64,000 bases of DNA from Thermoanaerobacter pseudethanolicus ATCC 33223 (GCF_000019085.1 NC_010321.1:1000501-1064500), one strand, 5' to 3'; shown: positions 15,491 to 25,088, counted from the first letter of the stretch. Numbers and translations are program-made. The notes: generated from the sequence alone by a model not told the origin.

Positions 15491-17098
15491 ATGGAAGCAA
15501 TAAAAAAGTTTAAAGTTTTGTGGGAGATAATTCCTAAAAAAGATAAAATTTATTATATTGCTTACACCATAATTTCAATAATTCATTCATTATTGTTTGT
15601 TCTTTTGCCTTTCTTGTATAGAGATATTATAAACGCAGTTACTACAAGAGTTTATCCTGAAGAAAAAGTGTTTTTTTACATCGCTCTCACGATACTTGGG
15701 TATGCATCAATAAGATTGTGGAGTTTGATGAATGTATACATAAAAGAAAAAATGACTAAAAATCTTTTAGATAAGCTTTTTTCCTCTATACTTAAGATGG
15801 ATTTAAAATTTTTTATAAGAAAAGATGCAGGTTACTGGGCGAGTATATTTTCAAATGATGTGAGATTTGCCTCACAGCTTTACAGCGATTTTCTTTACAC
15901 TCTTCCGGCAGAATTTATCGTGTTTATTGCTATACTGGCAATTTTATTTGTCTACTGCAAACCGCTTTTAATTATAGTTACTGTTATTCTTTTTGCAGTA
16001 ACCCTTATAAGTTTATTGAGAGAAAAATATGTAATTCCTCATTATGACAGAGCGCAAGAGAATTTAAGGATAACAAGTGACCATATAAATGCGTACTTAA
16101 AGGGGATAGAGGACCTCATACACTACAGAGGGGAGTCTTTTTTGAAGAAGAAATTTTTAGAGGATTTCAGCTCTTATATTGACAATATCAAAAACTATCT
16201 CTTAAGAGATTTTCTAAATGGATATTCTATAAACCTTTTTAATGAATTTGGGAAACTTGCAGCTATAGGTATGTCTTTACTGTTTTTTGTAAGGGGAGAC
16301 TTTAGTTTTGGCACAGCAGTAATGCTAATAACGTTTTCTACAATGTCTTATGATAAAGCTAATTATATTGTTGAAAACTTGAAATGGCTTCAGAATTTTC
16401 CACCTCATATAGAAAAAATACAAGAGGCAATTGAATTACCGGAAGTAGAGATGGAAGATAAAGGCACAGGTAATTTTGAAGAATTGATTTTAAATAATGT
16501 TAGTTTTAGCTATGATGGAAAGCTTGTTTTAAAAAACTTTAGTATGCAGGTGAAAAAAGGTGAGATAGTTGCTTTAATTGGCAGGAGCGGGATAGGAAAA
16601 TCGACTGTTTTAAAGATTATAACGGGATTTTTAAAACCTCAAAAGGGAGAAGTGATTTTTTTACAGGGGAAGCCTAAAATAGGCATGTTATTTCAAGGAG
16701 GGCGATTATTTAACCGCACTCTTAGAGAAAACTTGCTTATAGCAAAACCAAATGCCTCTGAAGAAGAATTGGTAGAAGCCTTGAAAAAGGCAGGACTGTT
16801 GGAGTGGTTTGAGAAACTGCCAAAAGGGTTTGATACACAAATAGGACAGACAGGAAAGCTTATTTCAGGAGGAGAACGGTCGAGATTGTCACTAGCAAGG
16901 ACGATTTTGTTTGATCCGGAAATTCTTTTACTTGATGAGCCTTTGGTAGGTGTAGACCAAGATAGAAAAGAAGAAATACTTGATACACTAAAAGAACTGC
17001 TAAAAGGCAAAACCTGCATTTTAGTTACTCATGATAAGAGTTTATTGAGAATTGCTGACAGGACAATATATATAATGGAAGAGGAAGATGCAGTATGA
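15491..17098 (+). CDS. ABC half-exporter A, RiPP cassette 2
   Basis: 535 residues: six membrane helices in about 1-300, then an ATPase domain with IGRSGIGKST, ISGGERSRLSLA and ILLLDEPLVGVD. The Walker B region reads DEP, where exporters usually have DEA. There is no C39 peptidase domain. Its last four bases overlap the start of the next exporter (ATGA), so the two are translationally coupled and almost certainly form a heterodimer that exports the modified peptide. Confidence 0.9.
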   Translation: MEAIKKFKVLWEIIPKKDKIYYIAYTIISIIHSLLFVLLPFLYRDIINAVTTRVYPEEKVFFYIALTILGYASIRLWSLMNVYIKEKMTKNLLDKLFSSILKMDLKFFIRKDAGYWASIFSNDVRFASQLYSDFLYTLPAEFIVFIAILAILFVYCKPLLIIVTVILFAVTLISLLREKYVIPHYDRAQENLRITSDHINAYLKGIEDLIHYRGESFLKKKFLEDFSSYIDNIKNYLLRDFLNGYSINLFNEFGKLAAIGMSLLFFVRGDFSFGTAVMLITFSTMSYDKANYIVENLKWLQNFPPHIEKIQEAIELPEVEMEDKGTGNFEELILNNVSFSYDGKLVLKNFSMQVKKGEIVALIGRSGIGKSTVLKIITGFLKPQKGEVIFLQGKPKIGMLFQGGRLFNRTLRENLLIAKPNASEEELVEALKKAGLLEWFEKLPKGFDTQIGQTGKLISGGERSRLSLARTILFDPEILLLDEPLVGVDQDRKEEILDTLKELLKGKTCILVTHDKSLLRIADRTIYIMEEEDAV

Positions 17099-18693
17099 CT
17101 AATATAAAATGGGTGTTTCGTTCAATAAATAAAACTCTTTTGATAAGCTTTTTTGCTGTTTTTTCCGTATATTTGCTATCTGAAACAGGACTTTTAATAT
17201 TGCCATTACTTTATGGGCAGATTTTAAATACAGTTGAAAGCACAAGGATTTTTCCATTACATCTTTTTATGATGCTCTTAGGCTTTACTGTTTTGCTTCT
17301 GACACTTAGGTCTTATACAAGTTTTATAAACAGCAGGCAGCAGGCTAAAATTCACGAAAACCTCTGTTTAGTTGCAATCAAAAAAATATTTAATCTTCCT
17401 CCTTCCAAAGTTGCGGAAAAAGGGTCAAAATATTATACAGACACGGTTTTGGAAAGGACGAGAGAGGTTTCTACTCTTTTTGACATTAAAGCTATGACAG
17501 GAATTATTAATCTCATAAAGCTTTTTGTAATAACAGTAATAATATTTTTTATAGATAAAATTGTGGGAGTTGTCTCAGTTGTCCTTATCCTCATATCTAT
17601 CTGCATCTATAAATATGGAAATGAATATTTTATGAAACACAATAAAGAATTGATAGAGAAGAAAATGGAGTATCTGAGCAACGTAGAAGACACTATAAAA
17701 AACAAAGAGGAGATACATGTATTGAATGCTTTTTCCTATGAGTTAAAAAGAAATGATATTTTTACAGAAGAATTAAGGAAAATGGCGTCTAAAATTTTTG
17801 CTAGAGATTTTATTCACTTTTTTATAGAGCTTGATTTTGTAAGGATTTTTTATGAACTATTGGTCTTTACATGGGGCCTTTATCAGGTGTACATTGGAAG
17901 CTATCAAATAGGTGCAGGAATAGTGCTTATTGGGTACAGTACAATGATTACAGGGCCAATCGTATATTTAAATTCAATTCTTTTAAATATAAAAAACAGC
18001 CTAAATGCAGTTGATATTCTAAAGGAATTAGAGGTAAAAGAAGAAGGGGTAATTGTACCTGAAGGAGAAATTGAAGAAATCATTTTTGACAAAGTTAACT
18101 ATACAGTAAATGGTAGAGATATTTTTAAAGATTTTTCTTTTAGTATTAAAAAAGGTGAAAGGATTGCCATTTTAGGACCTTCTGGTAAAGGGAAAAGCAC
18201 GCTTGTTACACTTATTTTAAAAGACATCAAGCCTACATCAGGTAAGATACTCATAAATGGGAAGGACATAAACTTTATTTCTAAGGACTGGCTCTATCAG
18301 CAGATTGCAGTGCTTTCTCAGAATTCTACTTTGTTTCCGGCAACAATTGAAGAAAATATAAAATTAGGGGAGGACTTTTACAGGAGGGAGGAGTTAGAGG
18401 GGATTTTAAGAATAGTGAAACTTCCTTTTGATTTGGATTATACAATTGAAGAAAATGTTTCAAATGTTTCTCAAGGTGAAAAAGAGAGAATTTTACTGGC
18501 AAGGCTTATAGCTCACGACAAAAACTTTATTATTCTTGATGAACCTCTTGAGGGAGTGGACATTGAGACTAAAAAAGAAATCATAAGCTTTTTAAAGGAG
18601 TATCTTAAAGATAGGACAGCTTTAGTGATAACACATAGAGATGAAATTGCACAAAACCTATGTGAGAGGGAAGTAAGGATAGATGAGAGATAA
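17095..18693 (+). CDS. ABC half-exporter B, RiPP cassette 2
   Basis: 532 residues, membrane domain then ATPase. Walker A is GPSGKGKST and Walker B is FIILDEPLEGVD. The signature is degenerate, reading VSQGEKERILLA where LSGGE is normal. Heterodimeric exporters often have one weakened site of this kind. It is the last gene of the cassette and overlaps the partner gene by 4 nt. Confidence 0.9.
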   Translation: MTNIKWVFRSINKTLLISFFAVFSVYLLSETGLLILPLLYGQILNTVESTRIFPLHLFMMLLGFTVLLLTLRSYTSFINSRQQAKIHENLCLVAIKKIFNLPPSKVAEKGSKYYTDTVLERTREVSTLFDIKAMTGIINLIKLFVITVIIFFIDKIVGVVSVVLILISICIYKYGNEYFMKHNKELIEKKMEYLSNVEDTIKNKEEIHVLNAFSYELKRNDIFTEELRKMASKIFARDFIHFFIELDFVRIFYELLVFTWGLYQVYIGSYQIGAGIVLIGYSTMITGPIVYLNSILLNIKNSLNAVDILKELEVKEEGVIVPEGEIEEIIFDKVNYTVNGRDIFKDFSFSIKKGERIAILGPSGKGKSTLVTLILKDIKPTSGKILINGKDINFISKDWLYQQIAVLSQNSTLFPATIEENIKLGEDFYRREELEGILRIVKLPFDLDYTIEENVSNVSQGEKERILLARLIAHDKNFIILDEPLEGVDIETKKEIISFLKEYLKDRTALVITHRDEIAQNLCEREVRIDER

Positions 18694-18732
18694 TAGCAAT
18701 TTTTTTATTGTCTAAACCTTATAAAAAATGGC

Positions 18733-18772
18733 ATTCACAAGGTCGGGGGTTCAAGTACCCTTGGCTCCACCA
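18733..18772 (+). other. tRNA 3'-end fragment, candidate att site (island edge)
   Basis: The 40 nt read like the variable loop, T arm (GGGGGTTCAAGTACCCT, one stem mismatch) and 3' acceptor strand of a tRNA ending GGCTCCACCA. No 5' half lies upstream. Integrases commonly use tRNA 3' ends as att sites, so this probably marks the downstream junction of the peptide island. The parent tRNA is not in the window; an alanine-type acceptor is possible but unproven. Confidence 0.6.
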
Positions 18773-18792
18773 AAAAAGTACTGAAAAATGGG

Positions 18793-18832
18793 AGCACTTA
18801 GGGTTCATTTGCCTAAGTGCTTTTCTTTTTTA
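18793..18832 (+). terminator. Rho-independent terminator
   Basis: A perfect 10-bp stem AGCACTTAGG/CCTAAGTGCT is followed by TTTCTTTTT. It may have been the terminator of the former tRNA gene. The following 190 nt before 19023 hold a promoter-like TATAAT at about 18980 and nothing else that I can identify. Confidence 0.85.
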
Positions 18833-19022
18833 CTACAAAATTGTTGTAATGGCCTAAAAAGATATAAAAGTTTATGCATAAGTGTCATGGTAAAAATAGG
18901 ATTTGCAGGATTTATAAATAATTATGACTAAAAATTTATAAAATTGTAGCCGTGGCCACAGTTTTATTTATGTATTGTGATATAATTACAAAAAATAAAT
19001 CCATTTTAAAGGGGGATAGTTT

Positions 19023-19715
19023 ATGATTAAGTTAATTGGTATTTTAATCATTATTGTGGGATTTGTCTTGAAGCTCGATACTTTAGCAGTGGTTTTAATT
19101 GCTGGTATTGTGACTGGCCTGGTGGCAGGGGTACCTTTTCATAAAATTGTAGAAATTTTAGGAAAAGCTTTTGTAGACAATAGATATATGTCTATATTTA
19201 TTATCTCATTGCCTGTAATTGGAATACTTGAAAGGTATGGTCTCCGTGAAAGGGCTGCATATGTAATAGGAAAGATAAAAGCAGCTACAGTGGGAAAAGT
19301 AACTTCTTTATATTTAGCACTTAGGACATTGGCAGCGATGTTCGGCTTAAGGCTTGGCGGACATGTACAATTTATACGACCTTTGATATTACCTATGGCA
19401 GAAGGGGCAGCAATGAATAGATATGGCGAAATAAAAAGCGAAGACCATGAAACAATTAAGGGGTTAGAAGCTGCAGTAGAAAACTATGGTAATTTCTTTG
19501 GGCAGAATGCTTTTGTTGCAGCAGGAGGTGTTTTGTTAATTGTTGGTGTATTAAAAGAATTAAACTATACCGTAGAAGCTTTAGATATCGCAAAAGCGTC
19601 AATACCTATCGCGTTAATAATAATGGTAGTTGGTACTTTGCAGTTTTTCTATTATGACAGAAAATTTGACCAAAAGTATAGGATAAGAACGAGGTCCAAA
19701 AAAGAAAATAGGTAA
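19023..19715 (+). CDS. DUF969 family membrane protein
   Basis: 230 residues with several hydrophobic segments (about 1-40, 55-75, 90-110, 160-180, 195-215). The family is found next to DUF979 proteins and pyroglutamyl peptidase, exactly as here, and the pair is thought to be a transporter for a small (pyroglutamyl-related) substrate. That function is inference from gene order. A strong AAAGGGGG site precedes the start. Confidence 0.85.
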   Translation: MIKLIGILIIIVGFVLKLDTLAVVLIAGIVTGLVAGVPFHKIVEILGKAFVDNRYMSIFIISLPVIGILERYGLRERAAYVIGKIKAATVGKVTSLYLALRTLAAMFGLRLGGHVQFIRPLILPMAEGAAMNRYGEIKSEDHETIKGLEAAVENYGNFFGQNAFVAAGGVLLIVGVLKELNYTVEALDIAKASIPIALIIMVVGTLQFFYYDRKFDQKYRIRTRSKKENR

Positions 19716-19740
19716 AATGCTTAGGAAGGAGGAGTATTGA

Positions 19741-20697
19741 ATGCTTAAGGATTCTTTAACTGAAATCCTATACATTATGATGGGCATAGTTTCTTTTTAC
19801 TCAGCGTATGCTACACTAAAAGAAAAAAATCATCCTTCAAAAATCCCTACTGCTTTATTTTGGGGGTTATTAGGAATAATTTTTACATTTAGTCGAATAG
19901 GCTTATTGTGGGGTAATAAAAACATTTATATACCTGATATATATACAGGATACATGGTTATTGTATTGACTCTATTATCTGCATTTCGATTAGTCAAAAT
20001 TGGAAAATTTGACGAATCAACCTCAGAATTTAAAGAACAAATGTCACAAAAAATTGGCAATCTAATTTTTGTTCCAGCTTTGGCTCTTGGCATAGTTACA
20101 TTTATTGTTGCTCAAGTATGGACAAAACAACTTGGTTCTCTTGTTGCATTTTGGATATCAACTGTAGTTGCAGCAATTTTAGCATTGGTGATTACAAAAG
20201 GGAAAGTTAAAGAAATGGCTGATGATGGTAGAAGATTGCTTGAAGTAGTAGGACCTATAAGCATTTTACCGCAACTTCTTGCTGCTTTAGGAGCTGTTTT
20301 TACAGTTGCAGGTGTAGGTGAAGTAATAGCAAGTGGGATAAAGACAATTATTCCTCAGGGTAATATACTTTTAGGGGTAATTGCTTATTGCTTAGGAATG
20401 GCTTTATTTACCATGATAATGGGCAATGCTTTTGCAGCATTTGCGGTTATTACAGCAGGAATTGGAATTCCTTTTGTAATAGCTCAAGGAGGGAATCCGG
20501 TGATAGTAGCGGCTTTAGGTATGACAGCAGGATATTGTGGAACTTTAATGACACCAATGGCGGCGAATTTTAATATAGTTCCGACTGCAATATTGGAAAT
20601 GGAAGATAAGAAATATGGAGTTATAAAATATCAAGTTCCTGTAGCTATTGCCATGCTCATTATTCACATAGTACTAATGTATTTTTGGGCATTTTAA
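19741..20697 (+). CDS. DUF979 family membrane protein
   Basis: 318 residues with about nine hydrophobic segments, partner of the DUF969 gene 25 nt upstream. GNAFAAFAVITAGIG and TAGYCGTLMTPMAANF resemble the re-entrant loops of ion-transporter superfamily permeases. It lies between DUF969 and pcp in one operon. Confidence 0.85.
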   Translation: MLKDSLTEILYIMMGIVSFYSAYATLKEKNHPSKIPTALFWGLLGIIFTFSRIGLLWGNKNIYIPDIYTGYMVIVLTLLSAFRLVKIGKFDESTSEFKEQMSQKIGNLIFVPALALGIVTFIVAQVWTKQLGSLVAFWISTVVAAILALVITKGKVKEMADDGRRLLEVVGPISILPQLLAALGAVFTVAGVGEVIASGIKTIIPQGNILLGVIAYCLGMALFTMIMGNAFAAFAVITAGIGIPFVIAQGGNPVIVAALGMTAGYCGTLMTPMAANFNIVPTAILEMEDKKYGVIKYQVPVAIAMLIIHIVLMYFWAF

Positions 20698-20723
20698 TAT
20701 TTTTATGAAAGGGTGATATGATA

Positions 20724-21335
20724 ATGAAAATACTAGTAACAGCTTTTGATCCTTTTGGGGGGGAAAATATTAACCCTTCTTATGAAGTATTAAAAAACTT
20801 GAAAGATAATATAGAAGGTGCGGAGATAATTAAGATTCAGGTTCCTACTGTTTTTTATCTTTCTGTTGAGAAAGTAATAGAAAAAATAAAGGAAGTTAAG
20901 CCGGATGCAGTTCTAAGTATTGGACAGGCTGGCGGGCGATATGATATAACTGTTGAAAGAATAGCGATTAATATTGATGATGCTAGAATTCCAGATAATA
21001 TAGGGCAACAACCAATTGATACCCCGATTGACCCTGAAGGTGCTCCAGCTTATTTTGCTACTATTCCCATAAAAGAGATAGTAGAAGAGATAAAAAAAGA
21101 AAATATACCGGCATCAATTTCTAATACAGCAGGTACGTTTGTGTGCAATCATTTAATGTATGGAATTCTCAATTATGTTCACAAAAACGGATTAAATATT
21201 AAAGCAGGCTTTATTCACATACCTTATTTGCCAGTGCAAGTTTTGAATAAGCCTTATACTCCTTCCATGTCTTTAGGGGATATGGTTAAAGCTATAGAAA
21301 CTGCTATAAAAGTAATTGCAAAAAAAAGTAGATAG
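20724..21335 (+). CDS. pcp: Pyroglutamyl-peptidase I
   Basis: About 203 residues, normal for the C15 family. It removes N-terminal pyroglutamate from peptides in the cytoplasm. The substrate-binding start is ILVTAFDPFGGE, the catalytic Glu is near VERIAINIDDARIPDN, the catalytic Cys is in AGTFVCNHLMYG and the His is in FIHIPYLP. The ATG at 20724 is preferred over 20718 because AAAGGGTGA is 7 nt from it. Cotranscription with the DUF969/DUF979 permease suggests uptake and use of pyroglutamyl compounds. Confidence 0.93.
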   Translation: MKILVTAFDPFGGENINPSYEVLKNLKDNIEGAEIIKIQVPTVFYLSVEKVIEKIKEVKPDAVLSIGQAGGRYDITVERIAINIDDARIPDNIGQQPIDTPIDPEGAPAYFATIPIKEIVEEIKKENIPASISNTAGTFVCNHLMYGILNYVHKNGLNIKAGFIHIPYLPVQVLNKPYTPSMSLGDMVKAIETAIKVIAKKSR

Positions 21336-21338
21336 CAG

Positions 21339-21608
21339 TTATTTAGGAGAAACAAAAAAATTATTTGTATATGGGGAGAGATTATTACTTTCTATGATGA
21401 TGGCAGCGTTTTGCCAAGTATTGATGAATTAGAGTTGTATTTTGGAGATAATCATGAAATTATGTATCTGAGAGAAAAAAGATAAGTGTTTTATGAGGAT
21501 GGCAAGAAAGAATATGTAGATATTTATGTATATAAAAAGGACATAAAAAACGAGCCTCATATTTATATTGCAACGTGTGATTGGAGGGTATTTTTACTAA
21601 ATAGATGA
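21339..21608 (+). pseudogene. Decayed ORF of unknown family
   Basis: In frame with, and right after, the pcp stop, the sequence reads ITFYDDGSVLPSIDELELYFG, then after an in-frame TAA at 21483-21485, VFYEDGKKEYVDIYVYKKD, ending ATCDWRVFLLNR. There is no start codon. The residue composition is protein-like, so this is probably the remnant of a small acidic protein. Confidence 0.4.
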
Positions 21609-21619
21609 AACTATTTTAG

Positions 21620-21649
21620 GCATGGGGATTTTATGCTCCATGCTTTTTT
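21620..21649 (+). terminator. Rho-independent terminator
   Basis: GCATGG pairs with CCATGC around an AT-rich loop, followed by TTTTTT. It ends the pcp operon. Confidence 0.8.
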
Positions 21650-21803
21650 GATATAAAAGATCAAAATATAGAAATATAATTTTGAAAATAGTATAATAAA
21701 TTTTAAGGTTGACTTTTTTAATTAAACATATTGTAAAAATAGTAAAATTGTTGGTGCAATTTTTATTGTTTCAAACAGGAGAGAAGTGGGGAGCTGAAAG
21801 GGG

Positions 21804-22490
21804 ATGACTATAAGTTCGGTATATAATGAAATGTTTGATATAAATCGACAGAAAGATATGAGAAAATTTTTCCTTAATATAGCTATACAGGGATATAAAA
21901 AGAGTTTTTTGAAAAATGAAACTATAACAATTAATTATAACAAACCATATATTGCCATAATAACGAAAGGGTTGATAAAGCAATTTATTTCAAATAAAAA
22001 TGGAAAGATAAAAGTCCTTTATTTGTTGCAACCAGGGGAAATATTTGGAGAATTTTCCTATTTAGGAGGAGGATTTGATTTAATTGAAGGTCAAGCTATA
22101 AAAGATAGTGAAATATCTATTATTTTTGAAGATAAATTAAGTTCTATTCTGGAAACAAATCCTGATATGTATAAATATATTGCTCATAGCATGAGCAGAA
22201 AATTTAGAATTGTTACTATGCAGATGAGCGATTTAATTTTCAAAGATTCAATGGGAAGACTGTGCGATTTTCTAATTAGATTATTCTATCAACAAGGCAA
22301 GAAGATAAAAAAAGGTTATATAATAGATATTCCTTTAACCCATGAGAATATTGCCAATTTAATAGGATGTGATAGAGTAACGGTTACAAAAGGACTAAAT
22401 AAGTTAAAAAAAGAAGGTTTAATTGAGATAGATGGAAAAAAGATTATAATAAAAGACCTTCGCTACCTTGAAAATTATGTGGATTCATAA
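21804..22490 (+). CDS. Crp/Fnr-family transcriptional regulator
   Basis: 228 residues: a cyclic-nucleotide-binding-type beta barrel (about 35-125, with LLQPGEIFGEFSYLGG), a dimer helix, and a C-terminal winged helix (HENIANLIGCDRVTVTKGL). There is no Fnr-type Cys cluster in the N-terminus, so it is unlikely to be an oxygen sensor of the Fnr kind. The ligand is unknown. It stands alone between terminators. An alternative start is 21828. Confidence 0.88.
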   Translation: MTISSVYNEMFDINRQKDMRKFFLNIAIQGYKKSFLKNETITINYNKPYIAIITKGLIKQFISNKNGKIKVLYLLQPGEIFGEFSYLGGGFDLIEGQAIKDSEISIIFEDKLSSILETNPDMYKYIAHSMSRKFRIVTMQMSDLIFKDSMGRLCDFLIRLFYQQGKKIKKGYIIDIPLTHENIANLIGCDRVTVTKGLNKLKKEGLIEIDGKKIIIKDLRYLENYVDS

Positions 22491-22516
22491 CATTTAAGCA
22501 TGATATAATAAATAAC

Positions 22517-22542
22517 AACCCCGCCTTTTAAGTGGCGGGGTT
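22517..22542. terminator. Bidirectional terminator between convergent genes
   Basis: A perfect 9-bp stem AACCCCGCC/GGCGGGGTT lies between the Crp/Fnr gene and the convergent PfpI gene. Confidence 0.8.
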
Positions 22543-22564
22543 AGTAATTTGTGAAACATATAGT

Positions 22565-23071
22565 TTACTTAACCTTTTCAATTATGGCTTTTACAAAAGC
22601 CACCAAATCATTTGGAGTTCTGGAGGTTATTAAATTTCCATCTACAACTACTTCTTCATCTACATACTGGGCTCCTGCATTTATTAAGTCATCTTTTATT
22701 GAGAAAAAGCTTGTCACTCTTTTTCCTTTTAAATTGCAAGCGGAAGCCATAATCCAGGGGCCATGGCAAATAGCCGCTATTGGTTTTTGTAGTTTGTCCA
22801 TTTCTTTGACAAAATTAATAGTGTCATTACATCTTCTCATGTAATCAGGTGAATAACCCCCAGGGATTATTACTGCATCATAATCTTCTGCTTTTATATC
22901 TTTTGAAGCATGGGTGCTTTTCATTGGATATCCATGTTTTCCTGTGTATACTTTGTCTTTTTCTGGACCTATTAAATGTACTTCATATCCTTCTTCTTTA
23001 AGTCTATAGTATGGATATAGTAGTTCTGGCTCTTCATACATATTCTCAATTAATATGGCAAATTTTTTCAT
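22565..23071 (-). CDS. DJ-1/PfpI family protein
   Basis: 168 residues, normal for the family. The nucleophile elbow Cys is in AAICHGPWIM, and the conserved Glu is at YEEPELLYP near the N-terminus. Members act as glyoxalase/deglycase-like stress proteins or peptidases; which applies here cannot be told. AGAGAGGTG precedes the ATG. It is transcribed away from the oxidoreductase at 23257. Confidence 0.9.
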   Translation of the reverse strand: MKKFAILIENMYEEPELLYPYYRLKEEGYEVHLIGPEKDKVYTGKHGYPMKSTHASKDIKAEDYDAVIIPGGYSPDYMRRCNDTINFVKEMDKLQKPIAAICHGPWIMASACNLKGKRVTSFFSIKDDLINAGAQYVDEEVVVDGNLITSRTPNDLVAFVKAIIEKVK

Positions 23072-23256
23072 AAGAATTCACCTCTCTAGGATTTTTATGA
23101 TTAATATTATTGTAACTTTTATGGCAACTTATGTCAAGAAATTAAAATTTCACATTAACCACCTCATAAGTTTTCACTTATATGTTGTATAAAATTATAT
23201 TATTTTACTTATGTCAATGCAAGTTTTAAAATATAACTATGAAAGAGGTGGTCAAT

Positions 23257-25077
23257 GTGTTATTAAAAGAAGGGAAAATAGGGAATATTAAGTTAAAAAA
23301 TAGGATAATTATGTTGCCTACTGTTACAAATTTATCAAATGAGGGGTTTGTAAGCGAAAGAGAAATGGAATATTATAAAAGAAGGTCAAAAGGTGTCTCA
23401 TTGGTCATTGTGGGTGCAAGTTACGTAAATAAGCTGGGGAAATTTTTTATAAATCAAATAGGAATAGATGATGACGACAAAATACAGGGACTTAGAAGAT
23501 TATCGGAGGTAATTCACCAAAATGGGGCACAAGCTGCTATTCAACTTGCAATGCACAATCCAAAATACAAGCCATCAGATTTTACAAAACAACAAATACA
23601 AGGCTTTGTACAAGATTTTGTAAGTGGAGCAATAAGGGCGAAAAAGGCTGGTTTTGATGCTGTGGAGTTGCATTTTGCTCACGGATGGTTTGTAAATCAA
23701 TTTTTATCTCCTGATACAAACAAAAGGACTGACGAATACGGAGGAAATTTTGAAGGAAGGACAAAGTTTGCACTTGATATATTGCGAGAAGTTAAAAAAA
23801 CTATTCCGGAGATGACGGTAATTTGCAGGATTAATGGCAGTGATTTTACAGATAGAGGCTTTACAATTGAAGAGAGTGTAAGATTCGCAAAACTGTTAGA
23901 ATACCATGGTGCTGATGCTTTAGATATATCGGGAGGTGTATCTTCCACATCGGAGTACCATATCTCTCCTATGGGGATTGAAGATAAGCCTTTGATTGGA
24001 ATTGTAAAGAGGATAAAAGAAAATGTAACTATACCTGTTATAGCGGTTGATAAGCTCGGCAGTGTTTATGATTGGGAAAAAGTTTTAGAGGATGGCATAG
24101 CTGATTTTATAGGGATAGCTCGTGGTTTCATAGGAGATCCGGATTTGGCGGAAAAATTGATAAAAGGACACGAAGAAGATATAAGGTATTGCATTCACTG
24201 CAATCAGGCGTGTATTGCATACATTCAAAAAGGACTTTCTGTTTCTTGCATGATTAATCCAGAGGTAGGAAGAGAAAAAGAATTTGAAGTAAAGACCGAT
24301 AAACCATTAAATATAGCTGTAATTGGCGGCGGGCCAGCGGGCATGTCTGCGGCCAAATATCTCGCAAAAAAAGGCCATAACGTTACTTTGTTTGAAAAAG
24401 AAAATAAACTTGGTGGACAACTAAATGTAGCAAAAGTGCCTCCTCATAAACAAGAGATAGGAAAAGTTATTGAATATCTGGAAAATGATTTAAAGAAATA
24501 CAATGTCAAAGTACATTTAAATAAAAAAATAAGTTTACAGGAAATAAAAGAAATGCCTTATGATAAAATTGTCATTGCTACAGGCTCAAAGCCAGCTAAA
24601 ATCAATTTGGATGCGGATATAAATCCCTACATGGCTATTGAAGTATTGGAGGGAAATATTCCAAAAGGAAGAGATATTGCAATAATTGGTGGAGGCCTTA
24701 CTGGACTTGAAACAGCCGAATACCTTGCTGAAAAAGGGAAAAAAGTGACAGTTTTAGAAATGAAAGAAGAAGTTGGCGAAGGGATATACCCAATGGTTAA
24801 AAAACTGATTTTAAATAGATTAAAAGAACTTAAAGTTGATATAATCACAAATGCTTTAATAAAAGAAATATCTGGGGGGAAACTCATGTATACTTCCAAG
24901 GACACATATAAAGTAGTCAAAGTGGAGGATGTAGTTTTAGCAGTTGGAAATTTACCTGATACTGAATTTGAGGAACTAAAAAATGAGAACAGATATTATT
25001 TCATTGGTGACTGCAAAACTGTTGCTTCTGCAGTAGAAGCGATAAGGGATGGAGCAGAGCTTTCACTCATTATATAG
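23257..25077 (+). CDS. NADH:flavin oxidoreductase, old-yellow-enzyme/dienoyl-CoA-reductase type
   Basis: About 606 residues from a GTG at 23257. The ATG at 23239 overlaps the ribosome site GAAAGAGGTGG, so it is less likely. Domains: an FMN TIM barrel (about 1-320), a 4Fe-4S cluster (CIHCNQAC, then Cys 12 later), an FAD domain with IGGGPAGMSAAK, and an NAD(P) domain with IGGGLTGLETAE. This is the arrangement of FadH, NADH oxidases and enoate reductases, which reduce activated C=C bonds. An alpha/beta hydrolase follows 11 nt later, so they may share a pathway. The substrate is unknown. Confidence 0.9.
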   Translation: MLLKEGKIGNIKLKNRIIMLPTVTNLSNEGFVSEREMEYYKRRSKGVSLVIVGASYVNKLGKFFINQIGIDDDDKIQGLRRLSEVIHQNGAQAAIQLAMHNPKYKPSDFTKQQIQGFVQDFVSGAIRAKKAGFDAVELHFAHGWFVNQFLSPDTNKRTDEYGGNFEGRTKFALDILREVKKTIPEMTVICRINGSDFTDRGFTIEESVRFAKLLEYHGADALDISGGVSSTSEYHISPMGIEDKPLIGIVKRIKENVTIPVIAVDKLGSVYDWEKVLEDGIADFIGIARGFIGDPDLAEKLIKGHEEDIRYCIHCNQACIAYIQKGLSVSCMINPEVGREKEFEVKTDKPLNIAVIGGGPAGMSAAKYLAKKGHNVTLFEKENKLGGQLNVAKVPPHKQEIGKVIEYLENDLKKYNVKVHLNKKISLQEIKEMPYDKIVIATGSKPAKINLDADINPYMAIEVLEGNIPKGRDIAIIGGGLTGLETAEYLAEKGKKVTVLEMKEEVGEGIYPMVKKLILNRLKELKVDIITNALIKEISGGKLMYTSKDTYKVVKVEDVVLAVGNLPDTEFEELKNENRYYFIGDCKTVASAVEAIRDGAELSLII

Positions 25078-25088
25078 AGGTGATTTAA

